Shown: positions 35,263 to 48,699, counted from the first letter of the stretch. The stretch is DNA of 64,000 bases from Owenia fusiformis (GCA_903813345.2 CAIIXF020000002.1:7247772-7311771), one strand, 5' to 3'. Notes: generated by a model from the letters alone, not told the origin. A program made the numbers and translations.

Positions 35263-37171
35263 TCACCTATAAACTTGCACATCTTTCCAGCAAATAACAT
35301 GTGAAAGAAATCCGTTCACTAGTATAATTGACTTATCTTGCATCAGAGTCGTCATTCTTGTCTTCTTTCTTCTTTTTGTCGTCTTTATTTGTCTCGATTG
35401 ATTTTGATTTTAGTAAATATAATTTCTTCAGGGTCCACAGACTTGAGACTGCGCATAGGTGGGATAAACATTTTTATTCGGCCGGAAAACGCTCCCCTTC
35501 CCTTTTCTGGTGTTCTTATGTTGTCTTCTGCCGTTTCCTTCCTCTTACTTGAATTGTGATCGGTCCCCTAACTTCTCATATTTCACCATCTTTGTGGAGA
35601 ATATGTAGTTTCATATTAATTTGGTAAAGATTAAAAGGTGGATTGGATCGAGTGGATTGGATTCATGTAAAAGGTGGATTGGATCGGGAATCTTTGAAAT
35701 ATGGATTTTCCTTAAAAATTCTATTGATCTCCCTGTATGTCAAATAATAAATGTAACATTATTTTGCTTGGTTGACTAGATGGGTGAACTGGTACTCGCT
35801 TTCTTATTCATTCCAAGTGTAATTTGAGACATTTATAAATCATAAGGCAGACTGGTTTGAAGATCCATATCATCTGTTTTCAGTTCAAACAGAAACAAGG
35901 TGAAATGTTTTTGGAACATCCACATATCAATTTGAATGACAGCTTTTATCTACAGATCTATGTTTATTATGTCTTACAAAAGTTGATTTACAAGGGAAAG
36001 CAGTTAAATACTTAAGGAGTATCTATCAACTAATTGGATTATATATTTGTTGTTGCTTTGTTCTGATTCCTCAAAGGGACCCAAGTGATCACAAAATACT
36101 TGAGAGGGAAATTGCTTAGAGGGAGTTCAACAGAAAAAAACTTAAAGAAATTCCATATATGTAAAATGACGACGTTCATATACATTTTATTTTGGCTATA
36201 ACGGAAAAAGCAGTGGAGCAATTTTGTTTATATTACAGATGTGAATACTTGCACACTGTTTTATGGCTGTTCAATGGGATTTACCACGCCTTGGCGTTAT
36301 ATTATTTAGCTACTACATTTTTATCTCCCATTATAATCATTCCCAGATCATTTTAATTTACAAACAATAACACAGGGTTACATTTTACAGTTTTATCATA
36401 GGGTATGTCATTTACAATACAAAATATATAAAACGCAAAACTCAGATATTACATATACAGGCTACAATATGAAGGAGCACATACACTTCGAATACAATTC
36501 GAATACGTTATAAATGCATTGATCCTGAATTTGAATGACAATGTGGTAAAATGCGCCACAAGGTTCAGTGCCCAGTTCCTCTTTAAATGTAAGAGGGAGG
36601 TTAAGTAATATTTTTGATAGAACTTGTACATAAACGTAAAGTGTTATGACCCCTATGACTTACTGTTCCTCACTAAATTTTCAATATGCTTAATTAAACT
36701 ATATTTTAAACTATTTTCTACTCAATCGGGGAATTATTATAGCATACTACGATGGGGATAAATAATGACAAGAGCATCATAGTTTTACACATTCACGTAC
36801 AAATTCTCTATGAAAATGCAACGAAAGCAACATAATATATAATTCATTTAAAACAAGCCGTGGGTCTTGAGCAGTCAGGTCTGAATAATTCTCTGTCATT
36901 GTACCATCGATGGCACATCCACCTTGTGAGGCTAAGGTTGCATTCGCTGGTATTAACTGCAGTTTGTTGGGTGACGATTCGATAGGTATTTTATAACCAA
37001 TTTATTTAAATATGAATAGTACGAACACATTAAGTATCCACGAGTCAGTCGAATGTTAAATTCGCAAATCTAAAGTTAGCACATTGTAGGTCCACTGCAC
37101 GTTTACTGCGAACCCCATAGCGCGTTTAACCCATTTCTAATTTGTCATCATCTCAGACGCCTTTTGTTGAC
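35263..37171. other. Probable 3' flank/UTR of the EMI-FAS1 gene and non-coding DNA
   Basis: No motif-bearing frame. The bases next to 37171 would be the 3' UTR of the minus-strand gene; I could not choose a poly(A) site. A minus-strand stretch of about 57 codons near 35565-35395 (GAFSGRIKMFIPPM) is open but unrecognised. Confidence 0.4.
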
Positions 37172-40100
37172 TCATTCATCGTTCTGTACTTCTGTTGTGA
37201 CTTTCCTGTGTACTTTACCATCTGGCCCGATACGGGTTACAGTTTTAGTGACAATAGTTTTAGTAACTGTTGAACTCTGTCCACCCTCTTGTGTAAATTT
37301 CATTTGTGAGCCGTCCCATTGAATACTGAAGCGAATCCCTGAATCAGTTCTCAAATACCACTTCCCATCTTGATTCTCCAAGTGGAGCCGCACGTCATTG
37401 GAATCAAGTCCCAATGTGGTCAAGTGTACTTGTAGTCCACTATTGAAAACAATCCGCCAAGACCCATCGCTATCCCTTTCCAGAGTAGCGTCCGAAAGTG
37501 CATTGTTTTCGTTTTGTGTATCACGTGTAGTTGGTATATCAAAACGTTTACCAGATGCAGTGATGTACCAAACACCATTTTGGCTCAGAAGCTTTGGTCT
37601 GGCGTTTGATTGGAGGCTTATTCCATAAACGGATTTTAGATTAAATCTTTCCCCGCTTGACGTGACAAGGTACCAAATCCCCAAAGACCTGACAAGCCTC
37701 GCTCCATCAAGATTAACAGAGGGTAGTTTAAATGAGTTCAATATATTCATGCGGAATCGTCTTCCAGAAGATAACACTATGAACCAAGCATCTCCGTTAT
37801 TTTCTAAAGATGGAGTTTCTGTACTTCCAACATTGATGCCTAGATCACGGAGTTCAAATGTCCCGGAGCTCTGTGTGGTCAGGAACCACAAACCGTTGAT
37901 TTTCTGTACTTTTGACGTTTCGAGATCCTTTCCAGAAAAGGTAAAACCCTCTTTTGTATTGATCTCAGATACGTACCGTTCTCCAGTGTAAGTTACAATC
38001 AAGTACTTAGTACCATCTTCTGTGACCAGATACCATCTATCATTCTCGAGTATAATTGTCGGCTTGGCGGCGTTTATTAGTATATCAACCCCTATCAAGT
38101 ATTTCACAGGTATCTCCCGATTGTCATTCATTCTAATGTACCACGATGCATAATCCGGGTGTTTAAAGAGCTCCGCGCCTTCTAATTCAGTGACTTCAAC
38201 CGGTACTGGAGGGACAACAGTAAATGATTTGCCATTTGGAAGTGTTATCAACCAACCACTATCCGTTTTGGACAAAGCAGGGCGAGCGTTTTGTCTTAGA
38301 TTTACACCCAAATTTGTCAGTTTGACACTCTGTCCAGTTGATGTGAGAAGAATCCATTTACCAAGTTGCTTCTTGAGACTTGCACCTTCAAACGAGAATA
38401 GATCATCACTAGTAAGTTCTGGAACACCAGTAAAAGTTTGTTCGACGGTATCAATGGGACTTGTAGTGCTTGACTCATCTGTCATTGCTCGATCAACGTT
38501 TATGACAAATCGTTCGCCACTTTCAAGTACGCAATACCATACCCCATTAACATTTTCCAAACTTGGTTTAGAATCTAATCCAATATCTACGCCCATATCG
38601 TTCAAATTATACGTGGCTCCATTTGTAGTCTCAACAATCCAGTTGTGATTTTCCCGTTTCAAGATTGCACCATAGAGATCGATCTGTTTTGTTTTAATTT
38701 CGAAGTTATCTTCCGATACATGCAGATCAGTGGATCTGTTGGTTATTAAATTGAGGGGGTATCTATTTTCGTCAGCTACTACATACCACTTCTGCCCATC
38801 TCTTACTAGTTGAGGTTCAGAACTAAAATCAATATCAACGCCAAGATCTGCAAGCTTAATTATCTTTCCACTGATTGTCACGACCACCCATTTGTCACCA
38901 TCATGATCAAGTGTGGCACCTTGCAGGTTGATAAGGCTAGATTGCTCGCCATCTGGTACCGGTCTCTCAATTAAATCTTCATTTCCGATTAAATTTCCAC
39001 GTGACCTTGATCTACCACCGGAAACTCTTATACCGGAACTACTTCTGCCTCGATGTCGATCGGGAACACCACCAAAGGTGTTAATGACGTTATTATCTGG
39101 GTTCTCAGGAATAACTGGTTTCTCCACCTTTACCTTGATATTGCTTTTCATTATGATAACACTATTTCCAGAATTTGCCTTACTATCTTCGTCATCGTTT
39201 AATTCATCGCATTCTTCACATTCAATCACTCTGCTTATAATATGGACAACACCATTCTCAGATACAACATCTCGAGTGGTGATCTCGCCATCATCGTTAA
39301 TGACAATCGTAGGACGATCGTTGGGTCTACTTATGTTCACAATTTGCCCATTCAATGCTTTCATTCTATACGTCATCAATGGTTTTGCAGCAACCGTATG
39401 GAATTCGTTCCAAAGAATATGATTCTCGACCCACTGTAAACAAAGAATAGATTTTTTTAGGAAATCTCATTGCGGGAGGGGAGATACAAATATACTTAAG
39501 TCATACCCTGTAACATAACCAATATCTTGCTTTGGTTACCGCGAGTTATTAATCTAATAATTTGTCAAAGAAAAACACTTGACAAAAAATACATATCCAA
39601 TGTTTGCTTACATTTTCAAGTCGTCTGGTGTCGTTCAACAACTCTCTAACGTATTTTCGCCCAGGGTAACTGAAGGCGTATTCACTTGGAGCAAGAATAG
39701 TGTAGTGACCATCTGCATTTCGAAGCCTTTCTTCATAGCCTGATTTTTGTATTAGCTCGTAGAATGTGCTAAAAACAAAAGGAATAAAACACATGTATAT
39801 GGCTACCAATACTTTCAATAACAACCGGGAGAAGTTATTTTCATAAATGTCATTTTTTCTTGAATGGGATGAATGACACACGCTTTGATGATATTTTCAG
39901 AAAAAACTCTACATCCAATTAATTATCTAAACTTTAAGACGTGTCGCAAAAAGCTCGCGCACGCATATACACATTTTGTGGCGTAATCCAGAGGATCCTC
40001 GCTTTTAACATGATAGAATGTGACGTTTTTGAGAAAAATGTACACACATGAAAATCCTTTCGTCCTCCACATTTACCTCTATATCTCAAAACATTTTAGA

Positions 40101-43100
40101 CGAATAACTCTGATATCATATATATATTGTTAATGGGCTAGGAGCATCATAAAACACGAATCAATTGATATTTTAGGTGAAATAAATATACGTGTTGCTG
40201 TGCTTGAAAATAGGCGAATGGCGTAAATTAGCCCTATTTTAATGAATTTTGAAAACCTTTCGTCCTCCACTTTTCCACATACAACAGAAAACACATACTT
40301 TTGTGAACAAAATCAACTATTTATTAATAAACTACAGTTTAGGAGCAAAATAATCATGTATGATTTATTAAAAATTGATCTCGTATTTTTTGTTTAATGT
40401 ACACCTGAAAAGTTGAAGGTACCAAAAAATGAGCAAAAAAGGTCGCTGTCAACAGATTCTATTTTTCAGACTCTATGACGTCACAATATGGGACGCTTAC
40501 TAAAATTCATCCTTTGAAATAAAACGAAAAATAAGTATAATAGTCATATATTGTTTGAGTTATGAGCGTTTAAAGACGAAAAATAATTCAAAATGTAACG
40601 TGTCAACATGGGATATTTGCCAGATGTTTTGGTAAACAACTCTTTTTTAAAAACGAACGCGCAAAAAATGTGAACGGAGTGTAGTTGATCTAAAATCTTC
40701 ATCAAAACAGCTTTAAAATGATATATAACTTTAATTAGAATATTATCTTATAATCCGGGGAATCAAAGTTACATTCACGCGATACCCTTAAAAAACAAAT
40801 GCGCCACCTTTTTGCGACACGTCTAAGTATTTTTTAAACAATTCCGTGGTAATGTTCTCTGAATAACCAGAAAAATATATTTGATTTATTGCAAGATTTG
40901 ATAATTTGAAGTTTCGTTGTACCTTAGACTGGGGTTGCTGGCTATAACATCCATGACGGTGGGTTCAGGGGGAAATAGAACCCTGTCAATGACATGGATA
41001 ATTCCGCTACCACTTTTATGATTCGAGTCCACTATTTTGGCGCCATTCACCGAATAACCCTGGAAAGTTAATGCCAAAAATTAATAAATAAATGTAGTTG
41101 TGCATGACAAGTCTATCTACACGTCCTCATATTTTGGTAACGGTGCATTAACAAAACATTTTTAGTAAAAATGAGGGCCTATTTTTAATTCTCGGGAGGT
41201 TGTTTTCTTCCAGTGAACAAATCATTCTGTAATAGGTGACCCACTATAAAGGGTAGATTGATAAAAAGAATAATGGCAATGTTAGGGATATCATAATGAT
41301 TAAAAGTATGACTGTGCGCCGGTTCATTATCAAAATAACAAGAATATATTACATCCGTATATGCCGTGGTCACATTTGCCCCGATTTTTACTACGGCGCC
41401 CGGCCGATTGAGTATGTTGTTCAAAATTGTACTCATCGCCCGGGCGCCGGTGCTGAAAATCGGAGCAATACGAGTACATACTTACGTTTCTCTTCACCGA
41501 AACTCGAACGCCAAACTGGGCAGCAGCACCATTCAGTCCCTCTGTTTTGATCAACTGTTTGTCTAACACATCGTTTGTCGTTATCTTCCCGGGAATCAGG
41601 TGGTATTTCAAAACTGTTGGATCGGTGTTCAATCGTTTTAGTTGTTCCAGTGTCATTGCTGAAATATAATTAAGGAGCGTTTACAATGTGTTATTCATTT
41701 GTTATTCATTTACCTTACTTCTTTTAATATATCTGTATTTCGTATCTTCTTTATAAAAAGTCTAAAAACAAAGAGTACACCGTATGTTCTCAATTTTGAA
41801 GTGCAGGGTGATCTTTAACTCTACTTCAAATAAGTGTCAAATCTGAGTCCGATTCCATTGGATAACCTGGTCGAGTCATTTTTGTTTGAAATTAAATCAC
41901 TATTTCCACTGATCCCCACCTGGTTATGAAGACGTTACGTCTTTATAACAAAATGAATGAACTTCACTTGAGCAAATTTTTGTTCTCATCATTTTCACCA
42001 AAAATGAGGTCGATTTGTATCCAAATATTTTACCCATGTACATATAGAAACACCCGCCGGTCAATGAAAAGCTAGTCAGTCACGAGCAAATATATCCAGC
42101 AGCTCCAAGTAATTTCTCATCTACCCGAAGTCTGTATTCTCTGCTTTATTTTGCATTTTTAATCGCCAATGATAAACATGGTTACCAAACTTGTGAACTT
42201 ACAATTGAACGCTTCGTCACTTGGCACCAGGAAGGTATGATCACCATCAGTAGGGTTCAGCATATCCGCCATTCCACTCTCTTCCATCTTTTCAGTGAAC
42301 ACTTTAATCTTCATATCACTCAGCAAAGTCCTTGCATCTTTTACTAAAGGGTTTTTAAAGAGTAATACTTTACAAAAGAAAAGAATTTAAGCGCAAGAGC
42401 ATATCCAATCTACGTATGATATATTAATACATCGAATTTATATAAAGTATGCATTTAAACATTTCGCGAAACGGAAATAATTCAAAACGGGTATATTTTA
42501 CAAGGGTGGTGCACTGGACCTGGGACCATCGCAAAACACATTTCAGATAATATCTTCTGTGTTCTGGTTGATCAAAAATTGATAATTCATGCTTAAATAG
42601 CTATATGTGAATGCGATTTGATTATGGCATATTGAACGTGGATGGTTAAAACCAACCGAAAACAAGTTTCTAGAAATTCAACAAATGTGAGAGAAATAGA
42701 ACTCAACAGTGAAAAATGTGTAATGGTCGTATACGAGGTTGAGCGTTTAAACATTTAGAGGGCAGTGCGTATTCATACTGGGTTTGTCATTGGTTGCTTT
42801 GGTGATGCGGTTCATCTCCACAAATATCTGTGACATATTACTTGACTTACTTATATCAGGTATGTTGACGGCGTCAATGACATGTATAATGCCATTGTTC
42901 GTCAAAATGTCAGATTTCGTGGTCTTTGCTTTTCCAAACGCCAGCTTCCCTCTGCCAAGACACCCTAGTTTCGTCTTGGATCCCTCCATTGTGACGACAT
43001 TTTTCTGTGACGTCATAGACGCCGAACAAAGATCTGATCTTAGAATATGAGCCTGAAGCAAAGCTGAAATATTCAAGAAAATACCCAACATTAAAAGTGA

Positions 43101-46100
43101 TAATTTACATTGAATTTCTCTTTGTGTATTTGCGAAAAGAATAACTTGTCAGATCTTGCGCTCGTTACTCTATGAGCCTATACTACCAATTTGCATGCAG
43201 CTCATATTTGCCGTGCACTTGTATGTGAAATCGAGATGAAATGTCTTAGATATGATAAGGTTACAATACGTGTACTTTGTTTTAACCCCCAGACCAACAT
43301 CATCCGGTAAAATTAATGAAAAGTTCGGGAAATCACTGACCTAATGACTACAAAATACTTAGGCCTATTATATTGTAAACAATATTATTGTACCTTTCAA
43401 TAGGCTTCTGTCAGCAAGAACTTTGGACAGAATATCATCTGGGATGGCAGCAAATGCCTCGTCTGTTGGAGCGAATATGGTGTACGGTCCTTTGTTGTCT
43501 CTGAGTGTATTCGCAAGCTCTGTAGTGATTAGAGCCGCAGATAAGTCGTTAAAGCGACTCTCAGGATCGTGTAGCAAAGTTTCGAATATGCTCGGCTTGT
43601 CGTGAATTGGTTGGATTACCTTTCAAAAACATTTAAGAAAGGATAGGTATCGATATGGAGAACTGAATTCAACAATGTTTTTCTCTTAAACCAATCATTG
43701 AAAACATTCTGTAAAAAAACATGGTATTTTATGTAATGTTGACTGATTAACAACAAATTAATGCGAAAATTATTTAGAAATATTTGATATAACTGTTTTT
43801 GTTAACATTTTTTGTTTTTTTTAGTGCAATTGTTTTTGCTCCTTTCTACCAATTCTTGAGAATGAAATAAAATGTCTTTCCGAACCTTGTTGGAACAAAA
43901 TACCATATACAACATGTTTTTGGACCTCTCAATATTAAAGTTATACAAAGGAATTTTTGGTTCATTTTAAAAAAGTATTCAAAAAATTAAAACAAAATCC
44001 CCCAAAATAGATAAAAATCAAAAAAAGCTTTTATTTCATTAACAAGATACTTTTTTAAAATGAACCAAAATTTCCTTTGTACAATTACAATATTGAGAGA
44101 CCTAAACATGTTGTGTTTATGTCGTTTTGTATTAATGAGGTTCGGAAAGATGTTTCATTTCACTCTGAAAACATGATACCAAGAACAAAACAAGTGTTTG
44201 ATGTGCTTTTTAAAACAATATAGATGAAAGTATGTATATCTTTTTCAAATTATATTGTTACCATTCAAAAGATGGCCATTCAATTGACAATTTGTAAGAT
44301 TTTCAAAAATTTTTGATTACTGGTTTAAGAGAAAAGTGTGTTCAAAAAGTTCGCCATATCGATACCCAATCTTTACAATTATATACAAGTTGATTTGAAT
44401 GAGAAAGATTTAATAATCACTGTTTATACTGAATATCGCAGTAACTCGGCCTTAGGATTGGTAGCGTTATATTCACCTAGCAACTAAGAGGTTAACTTAC
44501 CCTATCCACTGTGTTCAGCAGACCGTTGGTTGTCTCAACATCTGCTTGGACAATCCTTGCACAATTTACAGTTGTTATCTAAAAAAAATAAAAAATCCAT
44601 GTACACTCCACACAAAAATCTTGCAACCAGAAGTCCCTATTTAATCGTTTTAAAGCGTGTGTATCTTTGGATCTTACTTAATATGTTCCCCAATTGCTAT
44701 TGTCTGAGATTTATGACAGGTTAAAATTGAAAAAACATAAAAGGCTTTGAACACGATACAATGGGAGAGTAAAGGTTGCAAAAATTATTAGAGGGAGTGT
44801 ATTATATAGGAGCGTTGACATTTTTGACGTGTATCTATGTTATTTTGATACAGGTACAGTATTGCCTTGCGTGTGTTGGAGTTTGTTATTGTATTTTACG
44901 TTTCACAAATTGTCTTCAAATCATAGTGAAGATTTCTGCTAGATACAGCTAGTCACAACCTTGATTACTTCCCAAAGCTTTACGCAAGTTGCCAGTTGCC
45001 ATAGATGCTGGCCAGATTCCTCTGTAGTAGAAGAGAATTTATCGAGACTTTGACACTTCTACAAATTAAAACGATCTGACCAGCATCTATGGAAAGTTAT
45101 ATCAAAGTAAGTTTCTCACTCCGTTATCATATTTGTTGACTCTTATAGGACTCATTGTATCTGAGAGGGTAGTCAACTCTTCACCGTTCTCCATACTCGA
45201 GGTGTAAACTCGTCCTCTGAGCACATGGTTCTTTATCATATTCTCCCCGTCTGAATCCAATTGTTCTCTAACAAAAATGAATATTCATGTATATTTACTT
45301 AACATTAGTTATTTAGTTTGATTAATACAGACTTTACATTTACATGTACATTGCAACAGTAACCTGATAAAATGCTATTTTGACCTTAGCTCAAATTAAC
45401 GAGGTGAGATTCTTTTGATTTTGCCTTTTCAAAAATTGTAAAAACCAAGAAAAATCTAGTATTTTTGCGACTTTAAACCCAACCGCTCATTTTTTCCCAT
45501 ATTAATGTTATCTGCATTTTCGTAATCGATATCGGCATTTAGATTAGATTACCTCATTTCTGTAGGCATATTAGAGACAGCATTATCCAATGGGGAAAAT
45601 AATGTAAATGCACCCTTGTTTTCTAACGTGTCTTGTAAACCAGCTACCATGGTTTCCTTTTGGAAGTTCCAGCTCCCGTATTGGTCCATGGATTTATACA
45701 GATTGTCCATCTCGGTGACTGAAGGGTTAACAATACGATCAATGTCAGTTCCGCTTCAAGTACAAGTATGATAGTTAAAATATAATCAAATCAATACGTA
45801 CGGGAAAACACTAAAAAATGACATATTTTAACAAAAAAAATTAATCGTACCCAGAATCAATTATTTTGTGTCTTGTGCTCAGTAACGAAGAATCATCTTT
45901 GTCCAACACATTATGGCAACCCCCTCACTCCATACACGCAGACATAAATACGTAACACACTCTAGCATTCCTCCCCACGCGGCACACACTCTGGCACCCG
46001 TCCTCACCTGACGTCCCTCACACCGGTACCCCTCCACTCATCCCTACACAAACACCCCCCCCCCTTCCCCACACACTGATTCCCCTCCCCGACAAACTAC

Positions 46101-47551
46101 ATTGACACTCAATACAGATACACAAAACTCAAAACTCAAACGAGGGCAATATCGTACCTCCTGTGCAGCCCTTCTCTCCATCCAAGATCTCGTAACCAGG
46201 ACAACAATGGAAGCGAATGAACCTGGAAATAAAGACAATGTGGGCCGTTTGTTCATAAACAGTCGCTTTAAAGGATGGGATCTTTTTCTAATTTTAGGAT
46301 TGATTTTCTCGATTTGAATTCGAATGCGCTCTGAAATCCAATCTTCAAAACTTTTTATCGACTTATCAAACACGATAAATTTTTAACATTACATTGTTGG
46401 ATCCACAGCAAGTATTATCATTTGGAATACTCTCGCCAAAGCGTTAGATAAAGTGAGACTCAGATAAATCAGAATGAAAATATTATATTCTTGAGACTAT
46501 TTGAACGATTATTTTTGGCATACACTTCCAAACACATAAAGAAAAGTCAATAAAGGCATAATATGCAAATCTCTTAAAATCTCACGAATACAACAATTTG
46601 CTATATAGCGAGATTTCAAAGCCATCTAGAAATTTTCTTCATTGTATGGCTTGTTAAAACTTGTTTGTGTTTAAAAATACAAAAGACCGGCGGGCAATGG
46701 TGACAAACATGACTTATAGCCAAACATACGCGCTTTAACACATGGCCTAATGGGGGAGTTTGAATTTCAAAACTTTTTGAAAGGAGTGTAAATTTGTTAC
46801 GTATTCGACTTACGTTTCTTGTCCACATATATCGTGATGTTGGGCAATCATGCATTTAGAGGAATACCTCTCCCCAGTGTCGGCCACTTCTTGACTCGAA
46901 CACACGTTCGGCCTGAAACAAAAATCGATCAAATGAAATACAATAATTTTCAGTCAAGTTGTCAATCTGATCCTTATTTAGAAAATATCAAAATCAAGTT
47001 ATAACATCGGAGAAACAAAAGTCATTCGATTTGTTTTATATATTTCTGGAATATCTAGCTAAAAGCAGTAACTGATCAACCATTTTGAATAATGAAAAAG
47101 TACCAATTCTATTGAAAAAGAAAAAACGTAGTTTACCAACATTGCATTTTCTCAAGATAATCATTCACAGATGCAAACAAAGCTTATCCACCCCATTCAA
47201 AAATTTGGCAAACACGATTGTGAAATTGCTTATGTTTGGATTATAATTTTCCCTCTAATAAATTGAGTCAGAGAATTTTGAGAAAGTTTATTTGAGAGCT
47301 TAACATACACAGACTAGAAAATGTCGTCCAGGAGATAATGTTGCAAGACTTTTAATTTTTTGAAGAAAGTGTAGAATACACAGGCATTTTTCTTAAAAAA
47401 TGAGAAACTGAATTCATTTTTATGAAATGACAATGTACCCTTTCAGTAGCGTCATCCATGGCTCGGTAATTGTTATTTTCTTCATGTGAAAATTGCTGTC
47501 CATCGCCATGGCAACAGCAATAGATACAAATATGATACCTATGGACAACAT
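37172..47551 (-). CDS. Secreted EMI + four FAS1 (TGFBI/periostin-like) protein with a novel seven-repeat C-terminus, 13 exons
   Basis: Coding exons: 47551-47439, 46912-46814, 46222-46158, 45718-45553, 45267-45120, 44578-44501, 43619-43394, 43063-42851, 42343-42203, 41658-41486, 41059-40923, 39768-39612 and 39433-37172. All joins are GT-AG and in phase: 3978 nt, 1325 residues. The protein starts with a signal peptide (MLSIGIIFVSIAVAMA). An EMI domain follows (about 38-92; GPNVC, DICGQET, RFHCCPGYEILDGEKGC), then FAS1 domains at about 93-223, 224-369, 370-505 and 506-641. A linker holds an acidic run and an Arg/Ser-rich run. Seven repeats fill 739-1291 and a Thr-Val-rich tail ends it (TVTKTVTRIGPDGKVHRKV). 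Only FAS1-3 keeps the YH of the integrin-binding box (KYHLIPGKI). The EMI-FAS1x4 order is that of extracellular adhesion/matrix proteins, so it should act outside the cell. The 5' UTR and promoter are not defined. Confidence 0.93.
37277..38935 (-). repeat. Coding repeats of the C-terminal region (seven units of 70-94 codons)
   Basis: Protein residues 739-822, 823-916, 917-988, 989-1070, 1071-1146, 1147-1216 and 1217-1291. The pattern per unit is L.GA.L then W.v.t.sG then l..LGv then P.L then WYlvt.sG.rf.i. Each unit has two Trp-centred half repeats whose Trp are 33-36 residues apart, so 14 regularly spaced Trp. The whole region lies in one exon together with the end of FAS1-4. I do not recognise a known domain. 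Each half repeat reads as a likely beta hairpin, so a unit could be a four-stranded sheet; a seven-bladed propeller is a guess. Confidence 0.85.
39937..40824. mobile_element. MITE-like element in intron 12 of the EMI-FAS1 gene
   Basis: The ends AGACGTGTCGCAAAAAG (39937) and CTTTTTGCGACACGTCT (to 40824) are exact inverses, and GCGCA follows in both arms. No coding frame. CCTTTCGTCCTCCAC occurs twice inside (about 40057 and 40257). The target duplication is not clear (perhaps TA). Confidence 0.75.
43646..44366. mobile_element. Foldback/MITE family F, copy 2, in intron 6 of the EMI-FAS1 gene
   Basis: The ends GGTATCGATATGGAGAACT and AGTTCGCCATATCGATACC are inverse. The interior again folds back: AAATGTCTTTCCGAACCTTG near 43870 against its diverged inverse near 44140-44160. 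It is uninterrupted, about 721 bp, and provides the empty site for the nested element of copy 1. It begins only 27 bases upstream of the exon 7 acceptor, so it supplies part of the intron's 3' end. Confidence 0.85.
44999..45092. ncRNA. Intronic 94-nt hairpin, possible small-RNA precursor
   Basis: CCATAGATGCTGGCCAGATT at 44999-45018 pairs with GATCTGACCAGCATCTATGG at 45073-45092 (two mismatches in 20). A second short stem (GTAGAAG/CTTCTAC) lies inside. It is in intron 5, 28 bases from the exon 5 donor. Size and shape fit a pre-miRNA, but a small MITE is equally possible. Confidence 0.3.
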
Positions 47552-47559
47552 TGCTGAAT

Positions 47560-48345
47560 CTGAAAATAAGAGAAATTGTTTGAGTCATAGTTGTTTTCTT
47601 TTCCGGGGTGACTTCCGGGGTGACAATACCGGGTGACTTGAAAGATAGCTACAACGTCGGTTACCCTACTATCACACCTAACTAGTTCTCACTACGTTCT
47701 TGAAAACGGGCGTCAACTGAGTACGAACGGACTGGACGTACTTAAAACCGTTTGGGGTCTATTTACAAACTTAATTCATCGAACGTACTCGAAAACGATC
47801 ACAGAACGAAAACTTATTGTAAAACACTCTTATGACACATTCAATGTTCGCAATTGTACTAATAACTAAGATAAATTAAAAGTTTATATTATTATGATTA
47901 GTGCTATATCAAAGGGATTGGTCAATAAAAAGTATCTGCGTAAAAAAGCGTCCATTACTTATTGATCACCCCTCGTATTTGCAAATAAGACATTGAATTT
48001 GTAAATCAGTACTGTGAACGAAAATCCTTGGTACCCTGTACTTAAGAATTTCAGAGCATATACATGGAGAACAAAATGTCTATTCCATGATCATTATTAA
48101 AAGCGATGCATTAACCGTTTCAATAACTAGTCTTGACAGAATGTACTAATATCATATCAAGTAGCTCCAGAGTTACCAGACAAAGTTCCAGAGAAAGATA
48201 ACTTTGTCTTCGGCTCTTCAATTATTTTTTAATCGTGGCGCGATTATCCAAAACAGAGGCTTCTTTCTAGAGCCTCTAGAATTGTTATTTATTGCGCCCC
48301 TCATTCTGATAACTAACCTCGCGCTCTAAGAAAAAGTACTTACTC
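47560..48345. other. 5' flank of the EMI-FAS1 gene, nothing firm recognised
   Basis: A TTTTCAG acceptor ends at 47560, just before ATG 47551, so an upstream 5' UTR exon probably exists, but none could be chosen. Confidence 0.35.
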
Positions 48346-48541
48346 ACACTCCCCTCCAAAAGTCTGGCAGCACTAACTTCACTTTCAGATAATGTGTAAG
48401 GCATGATTGACGTTTTGACAGGACGTCAAAACTAATATCCCCGACCTTATATAATGGAGGAACCTTATTTACAAATACAAAGTTGGTTCAATAGACTTTC
48501 CAATGGAAAGTCGGGTTTCCCACACTTTTGGAGGGGAGTGT
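48346..48541. mobile_element. 196-bp MITE-like inverted-repeat element
   Basis: ACACTCCCCTCCAAAAGT at 48346 and its exact inverse ending at 48541 bound the segment; the match continues weakly (TGTGGG against TCTGGC). No frame and no clear target duplication. Confidence 0.6.
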
Positions 48542-48699
48542 AGGTCAATCTGACATTTCCAGTTGCCCTACATTTTTTATCATCATTAATATAGTAAACA
48601 TAAAACATCAAGTACAAGTTAAGTAGACAGAAGAACTATAACAACACTTAAGCAAGTCGTGTGGGTGTTCTCTTGGACGGTAATTATTGTTCATGGCTT

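Noticed and set aside
37398-39439. Several plus-strand frames of 65-169 codons
   Set aside because: Shadows of the long minus-strand exon of the EMI-FAS1 gene.
48353-48420. Possible first exon of the EMI-FAS1 gene (ATG at 48404 minus, GTGAGT donor, TATATAAGG upstream)
   Set aside because: The donor lies inside the terminal repeat of a MITE-like element, and the short frame would not join the main frame.
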